This document shows, piece after piece, positions 63,777-64,000 of a stretch of 64,000 nucleotides of DNA. Positions within the stretch are counted from its first letter, which is position 1. Each line of letters begins with the position of its first letter. The stretch spans positions 124,001 to 188,000 of the forward strand of contig LT827126.1 in assembly GCA_900169975.1 (NCBI GenBank), in the 5' to 3' direction. Source of the stretch: Pseudoflavonifractor sp. Marseille-P3106 (lineage in GTDB: Bacteria; Bacillota; Clostridia; Oscillospirales; Oscillospiraceae). The notes under the pieces are model-generated. The model worked only from the letters and a program-made list of their open reading frames with translations, ran no database searches and was not told where the DNA came from. Made by a program: the position numbers and the translations under genes.

Positions 63777-63941
63777 ATGTGCTGTGGTAACAACGGTTGG
63801 GGCGGCGGCAGCTGCTGCTGGATCATCCTCATCATCATTCTCCTGTGCTGCTGCTGCGGAGGCGGGAACTGGGGCGGCTGCGGCGGTGGCTGTGGCTGCG
63901 GCGGTGGATGCGGCTGCGGCGGCAACGACGGCTGCTGCTAA
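63777..63941 (+). CDS. Cys/Gly-rich membrane miniprotein (54 aa)
   Basis: ATG 63777 has GAGGTGA upstream. It has 15 Cys and 21 Gly in 54 residues. One hydrophobic span WIILIIILL (15-23) is flanked by Cys pairs (SCC, CCCC), then a Gly/Cys tail in CGGGCGC-type repeats to NDGCC. It resembles the small Gly-rich YjcZ-like membrane proteins but is far richer in Cys. The paired cysteines could bind metal or cross-link. It is divergent from mltG and a terminator follows. Function unknown. Confidence 0.65.
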   Translation: MCCGNNGWGGGSCCWIILIIILLCCCCGGGNWGGCGGGCGCGGGCGCGGNDGCC

Positions 63942-63953
63942 GACCCTACATGA

Positions 63954-63982
63954 AGAGGCGGGGCTCAGCCCCGCTTCTTTTT
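63954..63982 (+). terminator. Terminator after the Cys/Gly-rich gene
   Basis: Arms GAGGCGGGGCT and AGCCCCGCTTC form a hairpin followed by TTTTT. Confidence 0.8.
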
Positions 63983-64000
63983 GATGAAAAACGGGACAGG

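Overview
This looks like chromosomal DNA of a GC-rich, strictly anaerobic Bacillota, class Clostridia. An Oscillospiraceae-type gut bacterium (Flavonifractor/Intestinimonas/Lawsonibacter-like) is the best guess. The reasons are the T-box before alaS, an L20-type leader before infC-rpmI-rplT, an [FeFe]-hydrogenase operon, a clostridial 4-hydroxybutyrate dehydrogenase, a CopA with an extra C-terminal metal-binding domain, and a DUF4364 gene. The genus is inferred and was not tested by any search.

Layout. (1) 1-10128 is the packaging and head module of a prophage, all on the minus strand and running off the left edge: small terminase, a KTR-like zinc-ribbon protein, large terminase, a small membrane protein, portal, scaffold, capsid protein with an added chitobiase-like domain, connector, a large tail/neck protein and a coiled-coil tail fibre. 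A degenerate tRNA-like element lies inside it. The prophage ends near a host tRNA-Arg (10687-10760). (2) 11055-17916 is a sigma-54 locus. A transporter and 4-hydroxybutyrate dehydrogenase (minus strand) have a textbook -24/-12 promoter. They are divergent from an AcoR-like activator gene, with a 37-bp near-perfect palindrome between them. A second perfect -24/-12 promoter follows the activator gene and precedes three unrecognised membrane-protein genes. (3) 18137-25580 holds housekeeping and membrane genes (DUF4364, CmpB-like permease, TepA protease, UppP, FtsK/SpoIIIE) and a frameshifted acetyltransferase. A cluster of DnaA-box-like sequences lies at about 20331-20416. (4) 25670-30356 is a decaying region between tRNA genes. 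It carries a diguanylate cyclase broken by a frameshift and a stop, a truncated MuF-type toxin with its immunity gene, a two-component system with deletions and frameshifts, and a broken secreted protein.

(5) 30422-45084 resumes intact chromosome: Cu/Zn-type superoxide dismutase, ProC, a nucleoside-type ABC transporter without a neighbouring binding protein, CsoR and CopA, an 8-oxoguanine/guanine deaminase-like enzyme, infC-rpmI-rplT, a MerR/TipAS regulator with a 19-bp-spacer promoter, an M20 amidohydrolase and a MATE pump. (6) 45175-53813 holds polA-rimI-GNAT-tsaD, overlapping and probably one operon, followed by a two-gene operon encoding an Fe-S/GltD-type flavoprotein and a complete [FeFe]-hydrogenase. 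A dead MATE gene follows. (7) 54486-63941 is mostly minus strand: mltG, U32 peptidase, acyltransferase, then T-box-alaS-cupin-HIT-membrane glycosyltransferase-like gene. It ends on the plus strand with a 54-residue Cys/Gly-rich membrane miniprotein.

The most promising candidate for an undescribed system is the sigma-54-controlled trio of membrane proteins (16236-17916) beside the 4-hydroxybutyrate genes. The hydrogenase operon with its fused electron-input subunit, the orphan toxin-immunity pair and the Cys/Gly-rich miniprotein come next. All function calls rest on motifs and remembered family patterns; no database search was run.
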